From positions 1 to 64,000 of the forward strand of contig NZ_JHBW01000062.1 of assembly GCF_001273845.1 (NCBI RefSeq): a DNA stretch of 64,000 nucleotides, given 5' to 3'. Source of the DNA: Leucobacter musarum subsp. musarum. Lineage in GTDB: Bacteria; Actinomycetota; Actinomycetes; Actinomycetales; Microbacteriaceae. Below the pieces are notes generated by a model that saw nothing but the letters and a program-made list of their open reading frames with translations, was not told the DNA's origin and made no database searches. Position numbers and translations under genes: made by a program. Shown here piece by piece: positions 1 through 8,383 of the stretch. Within the stretch, counting starts at the first letter, position 1; every line of letters begins with the position of its first letter.

Positions 1-13
1 ACACCGCCGGACA
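1..13 (+). rRNA. rrf: 5S rRNA, 3' end only
   Basis: The first bases match the conserved 3' end of actinobacterial 5S rRNA (ACACCGCCGGACA), and are followed by a U-rich stretch and a strong stem-loop. Only the tail is present, so the body of the gene and the rest of an rRNA operon should lie immediately upstream of the window. The assignment rests on recall of the conserved tail and on the hairpins that follow. Confidence 0.65.
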
Positions 14-21
14 CCTTTTAC

Positions 22-80
22 CGAGGGTCGTATCGGGTTGCACATACCAAGACGGTGTGTGGAACCGGATACGGCCCTCG
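22..80 (+). terminator. Long stem-loop downstream of 5S rRNA
   Basis: Positions 22-34 pair with 68-80 (13 bp, one G-U), 36-39 with 63-66, 41-45 with 57-61 and 46-48 with 54-56, leaving a 5-nt loop (AAGAC). The stem is followed by AACCTTTTCTG. It is probably the rRNA-operon processing stem or first terminator. A small separate RNA is possible but nothing else supports one. Confidence 0.6.
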
Positions 81-110
81 AACCTTTTCTGCACCCGTGC
101 GGGTGCGCGA

Positions 111-146
111 CGAAAGCCCCGCAGGCCTGAGCCTGCGGGGCTTTCG
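111..146. terminator. Bidirectional intrinsic terminator
   Basis: A perfect 16-bp stem (111-126 with 131-146) closes a 4-nt CTGA loop, with A-rich 5' and T-rich 3' edges. It can end the rRNA operon arriving from the left and the GH114-like gene arriving from the right on the minus strand. Confidence 0.85.
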
Positions 147-173
147 TGTTTCACGGCCGGGCGACGTTGCGCG

Positions 174-1040
174 TCACGCGCAGGTCTCAAACACGTACTC
201 CTGATCGTCAGGGGTGCTGAGATCCCGATCACGCAGCACCACCGAAGCCGGCGTCTCAGGGTCCGCGCACATCTCCGCGAAGCTGCGGGGGAGCTCGTCG
301 GCGTACTCGATATCGATCACCGCATCGCCATACACCTCCGTGTAGTCCGCGCACTCCCGGTACGCGCCGCACTCCTCGGACACTGCGAAGTCGAAGCCGG
401 CCTCCGCGTGCAAGAGCTCCGCATCCTCCGCGGCGTTCTTCTGGCCCGCGTCGAGCCCGGCGTCGTGAGCGACCTCTACGTACGCCTGCGCCAGGGCGAC
501 ATTGCCCTCACGCGTCAGCGCACCGTTTGAACGCGTGTACGTGTCGAGATTGTCGAACTCGACGGCGTTGTAGCCATCCTTGGCGCACTTCGTGATCCAC
601 GGAGCGACCACTTCGAGAATCTGGGCGCGCGCAGCCTCGGTGGCGGTGTTCAGCAGCACTTCGTTCGGCCAGTCCGGGTCGATGACCGGCCCGGACTCGT
701 TCGCGAGCAGGGCGTCCTCGGGCCAGTCGCTCAGCTCACCGGGCTGCGTTTGGAATCCGTTGACGTAGCAAATCGAGTAGCGGTCGGGGTCGGGTGCATC
801 CATGCGATCCCGAGAGACGATCTCGACCTCCTGCGCCGGATCGTACGCCCCACCCAGTTGGTAGTCGACGACGCCGCCCGCGGGGAAACCGCGCGGCCTG
901 GCATCGGAGGTTGAGTTCGCGTCAGCGTCTGCCACAGGTGACGCCGTCGGTGCGCAGCCGGCGAGCAGGCCCGCAGTGAGCAGGCCGGCCGAGACCAGCG
1001 CGCCAGCACGCATCACGCGATTCGCGGTGCACTTGCGCAT
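174..1040 (-). CDS. GH114-like TIM-barrel lipoprotein
   Basis: Predicted secreted lipoprotein of about 288 residues: a basic start, a hydrophobic stretch and a lipobox LLAGC near residue 29. The mature part resembles the glycoside hydrolase family 114 (endo-alpha-1,4-polygalactosaminidase-like) TIM barrel: YVNGFQTQPGE, WPNEVLLN and VEFDNLDTY, the last carrying the acidic residues expected at the active site. Such proteins are thought to cut galactosamine-rich exopolysaccharide; substrate here is inference. I start at the ATG at 1040, which has GGGGG about 8 nt upstream; the ATG at 1079 has no ribosome site. Single gene, convergent with the rRNA operon. Confidence 0.75.
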   Translation of the reverse strand: MRKCTANRVMRAGALVSAGLLTAGLLAGCAPTASPVADADANSTSDARPRGFPAGGVVDYQLGGAYDPAQEVEIVSRDRMDAPDPDRYSICYVNGFQTQPGELSDWPEDALLANESGPVIDPDWPNEVLLNTATEAARAQILEVVAPWITKCAKDGYNAVEFDNLDTYTRSNGALTREGNVALAQAYVEVAHDAGLDAGQKNAAEDAELLHAEAGFDFAVSEECGAYRECADYTEVYGDAVIDIEYADELPRSFAEMCADPETPASVVLRDRDLSTPDDQEYVFETCA

Positions 1041-1249
1041 AGTGACCCCCAGAAGCACCCATCGGTGCGTTGTCGACATGCATCCGATGCTAACTGCGCG
1101 TGACGATCGCTGCGAGTCACCGAGCGTCGGTTTCCCGATTCAAACCCGGAAGCGCGCAATACCCGGTGAGACCGCACGGCAGGTCTATGCTCAGCTCGAC
1201 GACGGTATCGAATCCGTCGGGATCAACGTCGATCCGAAAGGAACACATC

Positions 1250-2758
1250 ATGACCGCTCCCTCATCAGACGGGCGCCTCGCCGACGACGAACATCTCGCC
1301 GTACTCGGGTACGAGGGAAAGTTCGACCGCTCGATGAGCCTGTGGGCGAACTTTGCCCTCGGCTTCACCTACCTCTCGCCGTTGGTCGGCGTCTACTCGC
1401 TCTTCGCAGTAGCGCTCTCGACTGGCGGACCACCATCGATCTGGTGGATCGTCATCGTCGCCTGCGGGCAGCTGCTCGTGTCGCTGGTGTTCGGGGAGGT
1501 CGTGTCGCAGTATCCGATCCACGGCGGCATTTATCCGTGGGCGCGGCGACTTTGGGGCCGGCGTTATGCGTGGCTTGCCGCCTGGGTCTACATCTGGGCG
1601 ATGATCGTGACGATCACCTCGGTGGCCGAGTTCGGCGCGGGCTTCGTGACCGCCTTGCTCGGCATCGAGCTCACGCCCGCGTCCACCCTGATCATCTCGC
1701 TCGCGCTGCTGCTGCTGGCCCTCGCGATCAACTTCACGGGCACACGGTGGCTCGCACGTATTGCGCGCATCGGATTGTTCGCCGAACTCATCGGCGTGAT
1801 CGGCATCGGGCTGTACCTGCTCATCTTCCAGCGCAAGCATGACTTCTCGGTGTTCTTCGACACTATGGGCACTGCGGGTGACGGGTCCTACCTGCCCGTG
1901 TTCATTGCTTCGGCGCTGGCCGGGCTTTTCCTCTTCTACGGATTCGAAGCGTGCGGCGACGTCGCCGAAGAGGTCGCCGACCCGGCGAGACGAATTCCGA
2001 AGGCCATGATCATGACGATCCTGGTCGGTGCTGTGTCGGCACTGTTCTCGTTCGGCGGGTACGTGCTCGCGGCACCAAACCTCGAACAGATCGTCGCCGG
2101 TGAGGTCGGTGATCCGATCCCTGAGATCTTGACTGCGACGCTCGGTGCAGTCGGCGCGAAGGTGTTCTTGGCGGTGGCGATCCTCGCATTCATTTCGTGC
2201 GTGCTGAGCCTGCAGGCCGCCGCGAGCCGCCTGCTGTACTCGTTCGCACGCGACGGGATGCTGCCCGGTCACGTGTGGCTGTCGAAGGTGTCGGAGCGCA
2301 GCAAGGTGCCCACGAATGCGCTCATCGTGGCGTGCACGGTACCCGCGCTCATCTGCCTGCTGATCTTCTTCAACGACGGCATTCTGGTCGCCGTGACGTC
2401 GTTCGCGATTCTCGGAATCTACCTGTCGTTCCAGATGGTCGTGTTCGCGAGCCTGCGCCAGCGTCTGCGCGGATGGCGACCGGCCGGACCGTTCTCACTC
2501 GGGGCTCTCGGGCTCGTCGTGAACGTGCTTGCGCTCGCCTATGGGGTGTTCGCCATGGTGCTGCTGGCGATCCCGGGATCGTCTGGAGCATTCCTGACCG
2601 ACTACGTCGTGCTCATCGGCCTCGCCGTGGTACTCGTGACCGGCCTCGTGTACCTGTTCGGTGCGCGGCCGGATGCGCAGTCGAGTGCGCCCGAGGGTGA
2701 TGCGAAGGAGGTCGCCGACGAGATTCGGCGACGCACCGGGCGGGTGACGACGCGCTAG
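1250..2758 (+). CDS. APC-superfamily amino-acid permease
   Basis: About 502 residues with roughly 12 membrane segments. The N-terminus (LGYEGKFDRSMSLWANFALG, followed by FTYLSPLVGVYS) is typical of the GABA/choline-permease-like branch of the amino acid-polyamine-organocation superfamily, and FGEVVSQYPIHGG is the conserved helix-3 region. Start ATG at 1250 has AAAGGAA 7 nt upstream. Likely an inner-membrane uptake system for an amino acid or amine; the substrate cannot be read from sequence. The C-terminus is a charged cytoplasmic tail. It lies on the same strand as the dehydrogenase that follows, but that gene has its own -10. Confidence 0.85.
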   Translation: MTAPSSDGRLADDEHLAVLGYEGKFDRSMSLWANFALGFTYLSPLVGVYSLFAVALSTGGPPSIWWIVIVACGQLLVSLVFGEVVSQYPIHGGIYPWARRLWGRRYAWLAAWVYIWAMIVTITSVAEFGAGFVTALLGIELTPASTLIISLALLLLALAINFTGTRWLARIARIGLFAELIGVIGIGLYLLIFQRKHDFSVFFDTMGTAGDGSYLPVFIASALAGLFLFYGFEACGDVAEEVADPARRIPKAMIMTILVGAVSALFSFGGYVLAAPNLEQIVAGEVGDPIPEILTATLGAVGAKVFLAVAILAFISCVLSLQAAASRLLYSFARDGMLPGHVWLSKVSERSKVPTNALIVACTVPALICLLIFFNDGILVAVTSFAILGIYLSFQMVVFASLRQRLRGWRPAGPFSLGALGLVVNVLALAYGVFAMVLLAIPGSSGAFLTDYVVLIGLAVVLVTGLVYLFGARPDAQSSAPEGDAKEVADEIRRRTGRVTTR

Positions 2759-2838
2759 GGTGCGGGATCGCGGTGCCCCGTGGGATGCAGACCGTCTCGG
2801 GCACCGCGATCCGCATGCGGCTGCAGCGCCACCGTCGA

Positions 2839-2844
2839 TAGACT
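2839..2844 (+). promoter_or_regulatory. -10 element, leaderless promoter
   Basis: TAGACT ends 7 nt before the ATG at 2852, which would place transcription start at or next to the start codon. No ribosome site precedes that ATG. Same geometry as many other genes in the window. Confidence 0.5.
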
Positions 2845-2851
2845 CGCGAGC

Positions 2852-3793
2852 ATGAGTGACTTCGTCGTTTCGCTGCCCACGGACTCCGGCTTGAGCGAGG
2901 CGCTCGCCCATGTGCAGGGAGTCGAGTTCGTGGAGTGGGACCTTGACGGCCCGGCGCCGCGGGAGCGGCTCGACATCGTCGTGCCCCCGTATCTGGGAGG
3001 CAACCGGCCGCTCGCGGCGCTCGAGGGCGTCGATGTTCGCCTCGTGCAGTGGCAGTCGATCGGCTACGACGGGCTCGCGAAGTACGTGAGCGCTGAGCAA
3101 GCCGTGGCCAACGCCGCCACGGTGCACGAGACGTCGACTGCGGAGCTCGCGGTCGGGCTCGCCATCGCGGCCCAGCGCGGGCTGGCGGACTTCGTGCGCC
3201 AGGGAGATGCGGGGGATTGGGCCGGGCGATCGACACCGAGCCTGGCCGACCGCCGGGTGCTGCTCATCGGGTACGGCGGTGTCTCGCAAGCGATCGAAGC
3301 ACGGCTCGCGGGGTTCGAAGTCGAGATCTCGCGCCTGGCCCGAACGGCCAGAGAGCAGCAGAACCTCGCAGGTGGCTCGGTTGCGGTGCAGGGGTTCGAC
3401 GCGCTGCACGCGGCGCTCGCCGACGCAGAGATCGTGATCATCGCGGTGCCGTTGACGGCCGAAACGACGCACCTGCTCGATGCCGAGGCCCTCGCAGCGC
3501 TTCCGGATGGCGCCTTGATCGTGAACGTCGCGCGCGGCCCGGTCATCGACACCAATGCGCTGGTTGCAGAACTCACCGCGGGTCGTCTGCGCGCCGCACT
3601 CGACGTCACAGACCCTGAGCCGCTCCCGAACGACCACCCGCTCTGGAACGCGCCCAACGTGCTGATCACGCCCCACGTCGGCGGCGACTCCAGCGCGATG
3701 CTGCCGCGCGTCGCACACCTCATCGAGCGGCAGATCGCGCATCTGCAGCGCGGGGAGCGCCCTGAGAACCTCGTACTCGGTGAGTGGAACTGA
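2852..3793 (+). CDS. D-isomer-specific 2-hydroxyacid dehydrogenase
   Basis: 313-residue NAD(P)-dependent oxidoreductase of the D-2-hydroxyacid dehydrogenase family. The coenzyme-binding Rossmann turn is GYGGVSQAIEARL (around residue 140), a variant of GxGxxG. The catalytic triad appears as R228 (NVARGPVID), E256 (DVTDPEPL) and H275 (ITPHVGG). Usual family length. It interconverts 2-oxo acids and D-2-hydroxy acids; the substrate is unknown, and the substrate half is divergent. Start chosen at the ATG at 2852 because of the TAGACT -10 just upstream. Convergent with the LysR gene that follows. Confidence 0.85.
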   Translation: MSDFVVSLPTDSGLSEALAHVQGVEFVEWDLDGPAPRERLDIVVPPYLGGNRPLAALEGVDVRLVQWQSIGYDGLAKYVSAEQAVANAATVHETSTAELAVGLAIAAQRGLADFVRQGDAGDWAGRSTPSLADRRVLLIGYGGVSQAIEARLAGFEVEISRLARTAREQQNLAGGSVAVQGFDALHAALADAEIVIIAVPLTAETTHLLDAEALAALPDGALIVNVARGPVIDTNALVAELTAGRLRAALDVTDPEPLPNDHPLWNAPNVLITPHVGGDSSAMLPRVAHLIERQIAHLQRGERPENLVLGEWN

Positions 3794-3810
3794 CCGAATG
3801 CGAGTGCGCG

Positions 3811-4740
3811 TCAGCGCGCCGGTTGATCCTGCGCGATCTCATTCGACGCCGTAAGGAAGCGCAGAAACTCCACTGCGGCCGTGACCGCGGGATCGGGTTT
3901 GCGGCCCACGCGGTACCGGAGCGCGATGTGCCGCACTCCAAGCCCGGGGAGTTCGTGGGTTTCGACGCCGCTCAGTGAGAACTCGCGGAGTGCCAGCTGA
4001 GGAAGCAGTGCGACGCCCTCACCGGCCGAGATGAGCGCGAGCGCCGACTGGTGGCTCGCGTACTGATGCGGCGCGATCGCCGCGTTCTCGATGCGAGCGC
4101 GCACCCGCTGCGAGGCGTGATACACGCCTGAGCCTGGGTCGATCTGCAGCCAGGGGAGTCTCAGACGATCGAGTTCGACCACGCCCATTGCGGCCTGCGT
4201 TCCCGCTGGAGCGACGAGCACCCAGGGGTCGTCGAGGAGCGTGACTTCGCGCACTCCGGGTCCGAGCGGTGGCGGAGGCACCGACTCGTCGCGCTCGATG
4301 GCGATGATGTCGTAAGAGGCCGCGCGGAGACCGCGCAGCGTGACGGGAAGGTCGGCCTCGACAGCTTCCAGATGCACGCCGGCAAGTTCGGTACGCCATC
4401 GCGGGAGCGCCGGAGCGAGCACGCCGCTCATGAAGCTCTGAAACGCGCCGAAACGAACGGTTCCGCTGGGGAGTTCGCTCGCCGCACCGACGCGTAACGC
4501 GGCCTCGTTGACCTCTCGCTCCACGTTCTCGGCCAGCTCGACCAACTCGCGGCCGGCCGCGGTGAGGGTGATGCCGCGCGGGCTGCGCACCACCAGCGGC
4601 ACACCGACTTCTGCCTCGAGTCGTGCGAGCTGCTGCGACACCGCCGACGGGGTCAGCGTCAACGCTTCGGCGGCCGCAAGTACGCCGCCGCTCCGTGCAA
4701 TTTGGAGCAGAAACGGGAGTCGCGAGACTGCGATGCGCAT
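3811..4740 (-). CDS. LysR-family transcriptional regulator
   Basis: About 309 residues, a standard LysR length. N-terminal winged helix-turn-helix (LTPSAVSQQLARLEAEVG, around residues 27-45) followed by the RSPRGITLTAAG wing and a periplasmic-binding-protein-like effector domain. I start at the ATG at 4740, preceded by a TAGAAT -10 with 8 nt between (leaderless); a GTG at 4767 is possible. Divergent from the small membrane protein gene at 4896 and convergent with the dehydrogenase; neither target nor effector can be named. Confidence 0.85.
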   Translation of the reverse strand: MRIAVSRLPFLLQIARSGGVLAAAEALTLTPSAVSQQLARLEAEVGVPLVVRSPRGITLTAAGRELVELAENVEREVNEAALRVGAASELPSGTVRFGAFQSFMSGVLAPALPRWRTELAGVHLEAVEADLPVTLRGLRAASYDIIAIERDESVPPPPLGPGVREVTLLDDPWVLVAPAGTQAAMGVVELDRLRLPWLQIDPGSGVYHASQRVRARIENAAIAPHQYASHQSALALISAGEGVALLPQLALREFSLSGVETHELPGLGVRHIALRYRVGRKPDPAVTAAVEFLRFLTASNEIAQDQPAR

Positions 4741-4895
4741 ATTCAGAAATTCTACACCCTGGATCACGAAAGATTCGATTGTGCTGGATGCGTTCGAGCC
4801 TGAGGATAGTCCTGTCGAGCTGCAGGAGCACCGGCCCGTTCAGCGGCCGAATCTCTGCTCGACCTGCCATACATTGAGCGCGAGAGGAGCAGGCA

Positions 4896-5450
4896 GTGCA
4901 GGAGATCGTCGGGAACATTCTGGGCTGGGTCGGAACCCTGGGCACCTTCACCGCGTACGTGCTGATGCTGCGCGGCACCTGGCTCCCGACGACCAAACGA
5001 TATCTCGTGCTGAACACCGTCGGCGGGTTCCTCGGTGCGGGCGGAGCGATCGCATTTGGTGCCTGGCCGTCATTCGTCTCGAACGTGGTGTGGGCGCTGA
5101 TGGGCGGGTACGGCCTCTTTGTCGCGATCCGCCGCGCGGCGGTCACCAGTACTCCAGACATGATCATCACGCCCACGGCCGCCCTGCCGATTCTGCCCAT
5201 GCCGCACGCGTTGTGGGATCCGTCGAGCACGACGGCCTCCTCGATCAGTCTGCCCTGGCTGCCGCGCGAGGGCGAGCCCACCGTCACTGCAGCTGCCATC
5301 TCGGATGTTGCCGTCGCGACCGGTGGCGATCCCGAGCGCCGCGCAGCGGAGTATCCGCGTGCCGCGCACGAACCTGCCGCGCCCGGAAGCGCCGTCATCA
5401 CCGATCTGCTCGACTGGCGCGAATTCAGCGCTGCAGCACGCTCAGCCTGA
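4896..5450 (+). CDS. CBU_0592-like small membrane protein
   Basis: 184 residues. The first ~80 hold three hydrophobic segments (ILGWVGTLGTFTAYVLMLRG; YLVLNTVGGFLGAGGAIAFG; VVWALMGGYGLFVAIRRA) in the pattern of the CBU_0592 family, often found in proteins related to lipid-A-type or PnuC-like transport modules but without assigned function. The remaining ~100 residues are low-complexity, probably disordered and cytoplasmic. GTG start at 4896 with GAGAGGAG about 6 nt upstream. Confidence 0.6.
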   Translation: MQEIVGNILGWVGTLGTFTAYVLMLRGTWLPTTKRYLVLNTVGGFLGAGGAIAFGAWPSFVSNVVWALMGGYGLFVAIRRAAVTSTPDMIITPTAALPILPMPHALWDPSSTTASSISLPWLPREGEPTVTAAAISDVAVATGGDPERRAAEYPRAAHEPAAPGSAVITDLLDWREFSAAARSA

Positions 5451-5522
5451 CATCACGCGCGTCAACTCCCGACGCCACCTGAGCAGCGGATGAACGCTCC
5501 GGCCCGGTGCCGCCGCGGTCGG

Positions 5523-5528
5523 TAGACT
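5523..5528 (+). promoter_or_regulatory. -10 element upstream of glyS
   Basis: TAGACT inside CGGTAGACTGG. The same 11-base string precedes purA (46943-46953), suggesting a shared housekeeping promoter form. It leaves a leader of about 70 nt before glyS. Confidence 0.45.
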
Positions 5529-5602
5529 GGACCCCTATGCCGCCGCGCCACGAGCGCTGCGGTGCCAAGATCCCCGCTTGCACCTTGGAGTGAATACAGA
5601 AA

Positions 5603-6988
5603 ATGGCTGAGCAGTCTCGCCTCGATAAGGTCATCGCCCTCGCCCGTCACCGCGGCTTCGTCTTCCAGGCCGGTGAGATCTACGGCGGATCGCGTTCCGC
5701 CTGGGACTACGGCCCCCTGGGCACGGCCCTCAAAGAGAACATCAAGCGCCAGTGGTGGAAGGCCGTCGTGCAGAAGCGCGACGACGTCGTCGGCATCGAT
5801 TCCAGTGTGATCCTGCCGAAGCAGGTGTGGGAGGCCTCGGGGCACGTCGAGGTCTTCAGCGATCCGCTCGTCGAATGCCTCCAGTGCCACAAGCGCTACC
5901 GCGAAGATCACCTCATCGAGGCCTTCGAGGAGAAGAAGGGCCGCGCGCCCGAGGGCGGCCTCGCCGAGATCGTGTGCGCCAACTGCGGCACCCGCGGCCA
6001 GTGGACCGAGCCGCGCGCATTCTCGGGCCTGCTGAAGACCTACCTCGGCCCCGTCGACGACGAGGCCGGCATGCACTACCTCCGGCCCGAGACCGCGCAG
6101 GGCATCTTCGTGAACTTCGCGAATGTGCTGCAGGCGGCGCGCATGAAGCCGCCGTTCGGCATCGGGCAGATCGGCAAGAGCTTCCGCAACGAGATCACGC
6201 CGGGCAACTTCATCTTCCGCACCCGCGAGTTCGAGCAGATGGAGATGGAATTCTTCGTCGAGCCGGGCACGGACGAGGAGTGGCAGGAATACTGGATGAA
6301 CGAGCGGATGTCGTGGTACACCGGCCTCGGCATCAACCCCGACAACCTGCGCTTCTACGAGCACCCCGCCGAAAAGCTGTCGCACTACTCGAAGCGCACC
6401 GCCGACATCGAGTACCGCTTCGGGTTCACCGGTGGCGAGTGGGGCGAGCTCGAGGGCATCGCGAACCGCACCGACTTCGATCTGTCGACGCACTCGAAGC
6501 ACTCGGGCAAGGACCTCAACTTCTTCGACCAGACGAAGAACGAGCGCTACACGCCGTACGTGATCGAGCCGGCCGCCGGCCTCACTCGCTCGCTGATGGC
6601 CTTCCTTGTCGACGCCTACCGCGAAGAGGAGGTGCCGAACGCGAAGGGCGGCACCGACAAGCGCACGCTGCTCGCGCTCGATCCGCGCCTCGCACCGATC
6701 AAGGCCGCAGTGCTGCCGCTGAGCCGCAACGAGGCGCTGTCGCCGCTGGCCCGTGAGATCGCGCAGGATCTTCGCGACGACTGGAACGTCGACTTCGACG
6801 ATTCGGGAGCCATCGGCCGCCGCTACCGCCGACAGGACGAGATCGGCACGCCGTTCTGCGTCACCGTCGACTTCGACTCGCTCGAAGACGATGCGGTGAC
6901 CGTGCGCGAGCGCGACACGATGGAGCAGGTGCGCGTGCCGCGTGCCGAGCTGCACGCGTTCCTCGCGGAGCGCTTGCGCGGAGCCTAG
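5603..6988 (+). CDS. glyS: Glycyl-tRNA synthetase, homodimeric class II
   Basis: 461 residues; charges tRNA-Gly with glycine in the cytoplasm. Features of the alpha2-type enzyme: GEIYGG near residue 24, class II motif 2 ([20 protein letters not shown]), motif 3 ([18 protein letters not shown]), and a C-terminal anticodon-binding domain of ~100 residues. Two Cys pairs (CLQCHKRY and CANCGTRG) form the probable zinc site in the insertion. Full length. ATG at 5603, about 22 nt after the nearest in-frame stop, lacks a strong ribosome site. Followed by two hairpins acting as terminators. Confidence 0.97.
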   Translation: MAEQSRLDKVIALARHRGFVFQAGEIYGGSRSAWDYGPLGTALKENIKRQWWKAVVQKRDDVVGIDSSVILPKQVWEASGHVEVFSDPLVECLQCHKRYREDHLIEAFEEKKGRAPEGGLAEIVCANCGTRGQWTEPRAFSGLLKTYLGPVDDEAGMHYLRPETAQGIFVNFANVLQAARMKPPFGIGQIGKSFRNEITPGNFIFRTREFEQMEMEFFVEPGTDEEWQEYWMNERMSWYTGLGINPDNLRFYEHPAEKLSHYSKRTADIEYRFGFTGGEWGELEGIANRTDFDLSTHSKHSGKDLNFFDQTKNERYTPYVIEPAAGLTRSLMAFLVDAYREEEVPNAKGGTDKRTLLALDPRLAPIKAAVLPLSRNEALSPLAREIAQDLRDDWNVDFDDSGAIGRRYRRQDEIGTPFCVTVDFDSLEDDAVTVRERDTMEQVRVPRAELHAFLAERLRGA

Positions 6989-7007
6989 CGAAACGCATCG
7001 CGTTTCG
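6989..7007 (+). terminator. Small hairpin after glyS
   Basis: CGAAACGC pairs with GCGTTTCG across a 3-nt ATC loop. It begins right after the glyS stop codon and lies just ahead of the stronger terminator at 7028-7064. Confidence 0.5.
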
Positions 7008-7027
7008 GTCGGCTCCGGTGACGCGTA

Positions 7028-7064
7028 GAAACCCCGTTGAGATCTCGGATCTTGGCGGGGTTTC
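7028..7064 (+). terminator. Intrinsic terminator of glyS
   Basis: GAAACCCCG (7028-7036) pairs with CGGGGTTTC (7056-7064), with an inner AGATC/GATCT stem. A-rich on the left and T-rich on the right. Confidence 0.8.
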
Positions 7065-7225
7065 GTCGTGTGCGGCGCCCGTTTCGGGGTTCGTGCAGGA
7101 GAAATTCGATTGCGCGGATCGCCCTGCAAGTTTTCGACCGCAGGTGCGGAGAACTCCTGCGGTTCGGGAGGCGGTCGCCCGCTCCACTCGGGTGGATGTC
7201 GGCGGCGGCTTCTAGGATGGAGCGT

Positions 7226-8383
7226 ATGACGAGCACCGGTTCCGAGCCCTCCGAGCGCCCAGAATTTTCGGCACCTGCACCAGTGGGTCCGCCACAGTAC
7301 GCGTGGGCGCGCCCCGTGATGCAGCTCCAGCAGGTAGAAACGGAACCGCTCGAGTATCACCGGCTGCTGCGCGGAGTGCAGAACTATCGCTGGTGGAAGC
7401 CGCTGCTGCTTCTGCTGCTCTCCGGGGTGTACTTCGGAGTCTTCACGATCATCGTGAGCGTCGCGTTCCTGCCGCTCCTACTTCAGCACCCTGATTATTT
7501 GAATGGGGTGACAACGGGCACGGGCGCGGCGCTCGATACCCAGGTGCCGGTGTCGGTGCTGCTGAGTCTCGTGTCGATCATCATCATGATTCCCGCGGTG
7601 ATCCTCGCGATGCTCACGCTGAATATGCGGCCCAATGGGCGCGTGTGGTCGGTGGCAGCGCGCATCCGCTGGGGCATGCTCGGCCGACTGTCGCTCGTGG
7701 CGCTGCTCGCTGTCGTGGTGATGAATGTCGCGGCGATCGGGTTCGAGATCGCATTGAACCCGGCATCGCTGAATGATCCCGCCCCGACAGCGGCTGCCGC
7801 AGACTTTGACTGGACCGCAGCGTGGACGTCGCTCGTCATTGTCATCCTCCTCGTGCCGCTGCAGGCGACTGCCGAAGAAGTGGTCTTCCGTGGCCTCTTC
7901 ATGCAGGTGCTCGGTTCGTGGTTGAAGAGCCCGTGGTTCGGCATTCTGATTCCCTCGGTCGGGTTCGCGCTCGCCCACATCTACGACATCTGGGGGCTGC
8001 TCTCGGTCGGCTTGCTCGGGGTCGTCGCCGCCTGGCTCACCTGGCGCACCGGTGGGCTCGAAGCTGCCATCGCGATTCACATCGTCAACAACCTCATCGC
8101 CTTCGGCTTCATGACGTTCAACGTCGGGGGCGAGACCGCCCAGGTCGAGCAGACCGGAGGCGCGGGGTCAATGATTGGCTCTGTGGTTGGGTACGCCCTC
8201 TTTATCTGGCTAGTGATTCGCGTGTTCCGCAAACACGGCTATGGGCGCACGCGCATCGACATCGTGCAGATCCAAGTTCCGATGGCCACGGGTGCGGTTA
8301 CTGGTGCTGCTGTTCCGGGCCCCGCTCCGACCACGCCGGTGACCGGCACGGTCGCGCCGGAAGAGGAGCAGCCGCGTGGTTGA
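7226..8383 (+). CDS. CPBP-family intramembrane protease
   Basis: 385-residue polytopic membrane protein of the CAAX protease/bacteriocin-processing (CPBP, Abi) family. Diagnostic motifs are EEVVFRG (E217, E218, R222), FALAHIYD (H251) and HIVNNLIAF, the metal-binding and catalytic residues in this family. About 55 leading residues are cytoplasmic and proline-rich; the C-terminal ~50 residues are also disordered. Substrate unknown. ATG at 7226, preceded by TAGGAT with 7 nt between, suggests a leaderless transcript (a GGATGGAG is also a possible ribosome site). The stop overlaps the start of the next gene by 8 nt. Confidence 0.85.
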   Translation: MTSTGSEPSERPEFSAPAPVGPPQYAWARPVMQLQQVETEPLEYHRLLRGVQNYRWWKPLLLLLLSGVYFGVFTIIVSVAFLPLLLQHPDYLNGVTTGTGAALDTQVPVSVLLSLVSIIIMIPAVILAMLTLNMRPNGRVWSVAARIRWGMLGRLSLVALLAVVVMNVAAIGFEIALNPASLNDPAPTAAAADFDWTAAWTSLVIVILLVPLQATAEEVVFRGLFMQVLGSWLKSPWFGILIPSVGFALAHIYDIWGLLSVGLLGVVAAWLTWRTGGLEAAIAIHIVNNLIAFGFMTFNVGGETAQVEQTGGAGSMIGSVVGYALFIWLVIRVFRKHGYGRTRIDIVQIQVPMATGAVTGAAVPGPAPTTPVTGTVAPEEEQPRG

